NCBI GenBank assembly: GCA_035294855.1
Contig: DATGKD010000084.1
Span: 1-17,013 of the forward strand
Reading direction: 5' to 3'
DNA: 17,013 nt
Origin: DATGKD01 sp035294855
GTDB taxonomy: Bacteria > Actinomycetota > Acidimicrobiia > Acidimicrobiales > UBA8190
The first letter of the stretch is position 1. Each line of letters begins with the position of its first letter. Made by a program: the position numbers and the translations under genes. The notes beneath the pieces were generated by a model. The model searched no databases and was not told the origin of the DNA. It saw only the letters and a list, made by a program, of their open reading frames with translations. This document shows, one piece after another, positions 14,341-17,013 of the stretch.

Positions 14341-15311
14341 GCGGCCGCCTCCCGGTGCGAAGCCGACACGGACGCGTTCGGCGCGGACAAGTGCGACGAC
14401 GGCGAGCCCGACGACGGCGAGCCCGACGTCGCCTTGGTGAGCTGCGCCTGGTTCGACAGCCACTGCTGGAACTGGTCAGGCGGCAGCACCACGACGTGGA
14501 AGAACATGAGCGAGTGGTACAGCCCGCACAGCTGGGTGCACTGAGCCCGGAAGATGCCCGTGTGGAGGGGCGTCAGGTCGAACCTCTGGCCGTCGTAGCC
14601 GGGCTGCGCGTACCGGCTGAAGTTGAAGGCCGGGACGTAGAAGCCGTGGATGGTGTCCAATGACACCAGGTTGATCGTCGTCTCCTGGCCCGCCGGCAGG
14701 ACGAGACCGGGGCCGAGGCAGTCGACGGCCGGTGCGCACTGGTTGCCGTTCAGCCCCACCGGATCGGGGTCGGTGGTCGTCTCGCCGGTCACCGTGACCC
14801 CGTGGCCGGCATACGACGTCGAGCAGCTCTCCTTGGGCGGGCAGTACTCGAACCGCCAGCCCCACTGGAAGGCGCTCACCTTGACGGTGAGCGGAGGGGT
14901 GGAGGCGACCGCGTCGATGCGGTTCTCGGCCACCACCGTGAAGCCGAAGATCACGAGCACGATGATGACCGGCACCACGGTGTAGATGATCTCCAGGGGG
15001 ATGTGGTACTGGAACTGGCGGGGGATGGTGTCGGTGTCCGGGCGCTTGCGGTAGCGGAACACCGACCACAGGATCAGGCCGCCCACGATGACCGCCAGCA
15101 CGATGCCGGCGATGACCGTGCCCGCGTACAGGCTGAACTCGTCGCGCGCCTGTTTCGTGGAGCCCCGGTAGCCGTCGAACGTCGGCACCTGGCACCCGGC
15201 GAGCACCACCGCGCCACCGGCGGCCACGAGGACGCCGAGGGCGCGTCGCCGGAGGCGCGACGCGGCCGATCGGCTCGTGTCCGCGGCGGGGGGGCTCACA
15301 GCGGGTGACAC
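14337..15311 (-). CDS. ctaC: Cytochrome c oxidase subunit II (CuA subunit, lipoprotein)
   Basis: Subunit II accepts electrons from QcrC at its binuclear CuA centre on the outer face of the membrane. The 324-residue protein starts with an Arg-rich signal and lipobox LAGC (37-40), so Cys40 is the probable lipidated N-terminus. Two membrane helices follow (about 63-86, 107-129), then the cupredoxin domain. CuA ligands His222, Cys258, Cys262, His266 and Met269 are present. The middle of the CuA loop reads CTQLC, with Gln260 where Glu is usual. Residues 155-204 form an insert with Cys157, Cys163, Cys192 and Cys198, which may form disulfides. The C-terminal tail is Ser/Gly-rich and partly encoded by a 15-bp tandem repeat. 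The GTG at 15311 is preceded by GGGGAGG (seven-base spacing), which lies within a hairpin. First gene of ctaC-ctaD-ctaF. Confidence 0.95.
   Translation of the reverse strand: MSPAVSPPAADTSRSAASRLRRRALGVLVAAGGAVVLAGCQVPTFDGYRGSTKQARDEFSLYAGTVIAGIVLAVIVGGLILWSVFRYRKRPDTDTIPRQFQYHIPLEIIYTVVPVIIVLVIFGFTVVAENRIDAVASTPPLTVKVSAFQWGWRFEYCPPKESCSTSYAGHGVTVTGETTTDPDPVGLNGNQCAPAVDCLGPGLVLPAGQETTINLVSLDTIHGFYVPAFNFSRYAQPGYDGQRFDLTPLHTGIFRAQCTQLCGLYHSLMFFHVVVLPPDQFQQWLSNQAQLTKATSGSPSSGSPSSHLSAPNASVSASHREAAA
14395..14424. repeat. ctaC: 15-bp tandem repeat x 2 in the 3' end of ctaC
   Basis: GACGACGGCGAGCCC occurs twice in direct tandem (14395-14409, 14410-14424). It encodes a repeated Ser/Gly/Pro unit (SGSPS) in the C-terminal tail of subunit II, beyond the CuA domain. 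In-frame copy-number change would alter only the tail length. Confidence 0.75.
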
Positions 15312-15313
15312 TA

Positions 15314-15343
15314 CCCAACCTCCCCTGCCGGGAAGTAGTTGGG
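15314..15343 (-). promoter_or_regulatory. Hairpin enclosing the ctaC ribosome-binding site
   Basis: In the minus-strand RNA, CCCAAC (15343-15338) pairs with GTTGGG (15319-15314), and CTTCCC (15335-15330) with GGGGAG (15325-15320), leaving a GGCA loop and a two-base TA bulge. One inner pair is G-U, allowed only in the minus-strand RNA (it would be A-C in the other strand). The pairing buries GGGGAGG, the ribosome-binding site of ctaC, whose GTG lies two bases after the stem. It may limit translation of ctaC, or act as a weak terminator after the upstream hydrolase gene. Confidence 0.45.
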
Positions 15344-15350
15344 AGGGAGG

Positions 15351-16658
15351 TCAGTGAGAAGCCGGCCCGGGGGTGTCGGCGAGCCCCTCGGACTCCCGGA
15401 CGGCCCAGGTGAACACCCCTTTGGCCATGGTCGATGTGGCCTGCTCGGCGAGCCGGGCGAACACCGTCGCCCGGGCCCGGTGCACGCCCGGGTCCCGGGG
15501 CGCGGCGAGCGCGGCCAGCTCGGCGAGATGGCCCGCCAGACGGAGCTTCTGGTCCGCGTCGGCGTCCACCACGGGCGCGTCGGCGAGCGCGAGCGCGCGG
15601 TCGGCGAGGACCGACGCCCCTCCCGCCAGCTCGGCCAGCTCGGACGCGAGGGCCGCCTCGGACGCGGGCTTGAGGGCGGCGGGGTTGCCGTCCCACCACC
15701 CGCCGTACTGCCGCCACAGGTTGCGCACCACGAACTCCGGCTCGTCGTACACCGGTCGCAGATAGGGACGGTCGAGCAGGTGCGCGGGGGCGCGGACCTC
15801 GTGCACCACCTGGTCGAGGCGCGCGCCCTCGTTCATGAGGGCGACGGTCTGCGACACGAGCGATTCGAGGAGCTCGGCGGTCTCGGTGAGCGCCTGGGCG
15901 ACACGCGGCGCGCCCACCACGGGCACACCGTGGCCGGGGAGCAGAGCCTCCGCCCCGAGATCGGCCATGCGCCGCAGGGCGGCGGCCCATTCGGCGGGGT
16001 AGCGCTGCACCTTCTGGGGGTTGCCCGCATTGGGCGACGCCCAGATGAAGAAGTCGCCGGCACAGAGCACCTTGGCGTCCGGCACCCAGGTCCAGGTGTG
16101 GTCGTCGGTCTCGCCACGCGCGTGGTGCAGGTCGAACCGGCGGCCGCCGACGTCGAGGGTGAGGTCGTCGGTGTAGGTGCGGTCCGGATAGCGGAACTCC
16201 GTCGGCCACCGGAAGCCGGGGACGCCGAACTGGCGCTGGTTGATGACCTCGTTGTAACCCGCGGTGAAGAGATAGCGGTCGAAACGGGCGGGCAACGCCT
16301 CGTGGGCGACGACGACGGGGCGGGGCCATCCCTGCTCCTCGGCCTCGGTCTCCCAGACCGGCACGCCGAAGACGTGGTCGATGTGCCCGTGGGAGTACAC
16401 CGCGGTGTTGAGCCGCGCGGGTGACCAAGCCCGAAGCGTCTCGTGCACGGCGCTCGCCACGAAGCTCGATCCCGTGTCGACCAGCACGAGCCCGTCGTCG
16501 GTGGCCACCGCCGAGACGTTGGCGAAGGAGGCCACGAACGCCACGCCCGCGTCGAGCTCGGCCAGTCCGCCGAGGTAGCCGCCCACGGGGTGCACCTCGG
16601 TGATGTCGACCACGCCGCGCCAGAGGCGGTCGGCCAGGTCGAGGACGTCGCCGGTCAC
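15351..16658 (-). CDS. MBL-fold hydrolase of the alkylsulfatase type
   Basis: A 435-residue metallo-beta-lactamase-fold enzyme. The zinc motif HGHIDH (His90, His92, Asp94, His95) follows YS at the end of a strand; further likely metal residues are His187 (GETDDHTW), Asp202 (CAGDFF) and His243 (LLPGHG). From about residue 260 the chain resembles the alkylsulfatase dimerisation domain: LMNEGARLDQVVHEV, the YGGWWDGNPAAL block (318-329) and AGHLAELAALAAPRDPGVHRA (near 375-395). The SCP2-like third domain of SdsA1-type alkylsulfatases is absent. No signal peptide is seen. Hydrolysis of alkyl sulfates is the best guess, but other esters are possible. The GTG at 16658 lacks a clear ribosome-binding site, so the exact start is uncertain. 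It lies 39 bp upstream of ctaC on the same strand and 33 bp after another leftward frame, so it may be part of a longer transcript. Confidence 0.87.
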   Translation of the reverse strand: MTGDVLDLADRLWRGVVDITEVHPVGGYLGGLAELDAGVAFVASFANVSAVATDDGLVLVDTGSSFVASAVHETLRAWSPARLNTAVYSHGHIDHVFGVPVWETEAEEQGWPRPVVVAHEALPARFDRYLFTAGYNEVINQRQFGVPGFRWPTEFRYPDRTYTDDLTLDVGGRRFDLHHARGETDDHTWTWVPDAKVLCAGDFFIWASPNAGNPQKVQRYPAEWAAALRRMADLGAEALLPGHGVPVVGAPRVAQALTETAELLESLVSQTVALMNEGARLDQVVHEVRAPAHLLDRPYLRPVYDEPEFVVRNLWRQYGGWWDGNPAALKPASEAALASELAELAGGASVLADRALALADAPVVDADADQKLRLAGHLAELAALAAPRDPGVHRARATVFARLAEQATSTMAKGVFTWAVRESEGLADTPGPASH

Positions 16659-16691
16659 GACCGCGTCACGCGGGTACGAGTCCCGCCCGCG

Positions 16692-17013
16692 TCATGGGCG
16701 ACTGCGCGTGCGCAGCGCCCGGTGCACACGAGCGGCGCGCCGGCCCGCCTCGCGGGCCTGGTCGGCGAGCTCACCGGAGTCCCGCGGCATGCGCCGCGCG
16801 GCGCGGCCGGCGAACAGGCCCAGCGTCCGAGCCATGTCGCCCGCCCGCCCCGGGTCACCGGCGCTCGGCGTCATCGTCCCCGTGGTGGCGGCCTTCACCT
16901 TGGCGACGCCGTCGTGCGCGGCTCGACCGTCGGTCCTCGCCGCTGCCGACGCGCCCCGACCCGCGCCGCGACGTTCGCGGCGCCCGGGCGCATCGCTGTC
17001 GGGCGGCGGCGGG
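16692..17013 (-). CDS. Unrecognised Ala/Arg-rich protein, C-terminal part
   Basis: A minus-strand frame is open from the right edge of the window to a TGA at 16692-16694, giving about 106 residues; its start would lie outside the window, although a GTG at 16898 would give a 68-residue version. The visible part begins Pro-rich (PPPPDSDAPG), then is Arg/Ala/Gly-rich, and ends with a possibly helical stretch (MARTLGLFAGRAARRMPRD onward, ending RTRSRP). Third codon positions are mostly G or C, strongest in the last 60 codons, which supports coding. No signal peptide, membrane helix or known domain is recognisable. It lies 33 bp upstream of the alkylsulfatase-like gene on the same strand. Function unknown; it could also be non-coding. 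Confidence 0.45.
   Translation of the reverse strand, partial: PPPPDSDAPGRRERRGAGRGASAAARTDGRAAHDGVAKVKAATTGTMTPSAGDPGRAGDMARTLGLFAGRAARRMPRDSGELADQAREAGRRAARVHRALRTRSRP

Noticed and set aside
14341..14463. N-terminal extension of the ctaD frame
   Set aside because: It lies wholly inside ctaC; the ATG at 14340 has a good ribosome-binding site and gives the usual subunit I N-terminus.
16655..16858. 67-codon minus-strand frame overlapping the start of the alkylsulfatase-like gene
   Set aside because: It competes with the frame that is open to the window edge and has the better codon pattern; the translation is Cys/Arg/Ala-rich and featureless.
1..17013. Mobile elements, CRISPR arrays, tRNA or rRNA genes
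   Set aside because: No transposase or integrase motifs, spaced repeat arrays or RNA-gene-like segments were recognised by reading; a tRNA/rRNA covariance search was not possible.

Overview
The window looks like chromosomal DNA from a high-GC Actinomycetota bacterium. Codons end almost always in G or C, GTG starts are common, and one gene looks leaderless. The respiratory genes encode the actinobacterial cytochrome bcc-aa3 type: a di-haem cytochrome c (QcrC), a three-helix Rieske protein (QcrA), a cytochrome b with a long C-terminal tail (QcrB), a five-helix oxidase subunit III and a small subunit IV (CtaF). The HelD-like helicase and the DUF3052 protein fit the same phylum. A lineage near Acidimicrobiia is my guess, not something the sequence proves.

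Layout, left to right. (1) 1-1881 (+): the 3' part of a HelD-like helicase gene whose start lies off the left edge. (2) 1994-6051 (+): ctaE-qcrC-qcrA-qcrB, tightly packed, with a 10-codon mini-ORF exactly filling the qcrA-qcrB gap, followed at 6075-6539 by a DUF3052 gene. (3) 6543-8946 (-): an alpha/beta hydrolase and a type I (formylglycine) sulfatase; the hydrolase meets the DUF3052 gene tail to tail with 3 bp between them. (4) 8947-9328: a 382-bp divergent intergenic region. (5) 9329-11926 (+): a membrane-anchored GGDEF-EAL protein with both catalytic domains apparently intact. (6) 11927-12183: a convergent terminator region with a perfect 14-bp hairpin. (7) 12184-15311 (-): ctaC-ctaD-ctaF, read leftward. 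(8) 15351-16658 (-): a metallo-beta-lactamase-fold alkylsulfatase-like hydrolase. (9) 16692 to the right edge (-): the C-terminal part of an unrecognised Ala/Arg-rich protein.

How the genes fit together. QcrABC takes electrons from menaquinol and passes them through the two haems of QcrC to the CuA centre of CtaC and then to CtaD, where oxygen is reduced; CtaE and CtaF are structural subunits. All bcc and aa3 core subunits are here, but in two blocks of opposite orientation about 6 kb apart. The intervening genes are a c-di-GMP turnover protein, a sulfatase and a hydrolase. The two sulfatases belong to unrelated families and hint at use of organic sulfate esters, but nothing shows they work together.

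No mobile element, CRISPR array, tRNA or rRNA was seen, and I found no convincing wholly new system. The points most worth a second look are the hairpin that buries the ctaC ribosome-binding site, the mini-ORF between qcrA and qcrB, changes in the CtaC copper-A region, and the GGDEF-EAL protein with its unassigned membrane sensor and C-terminal tail.
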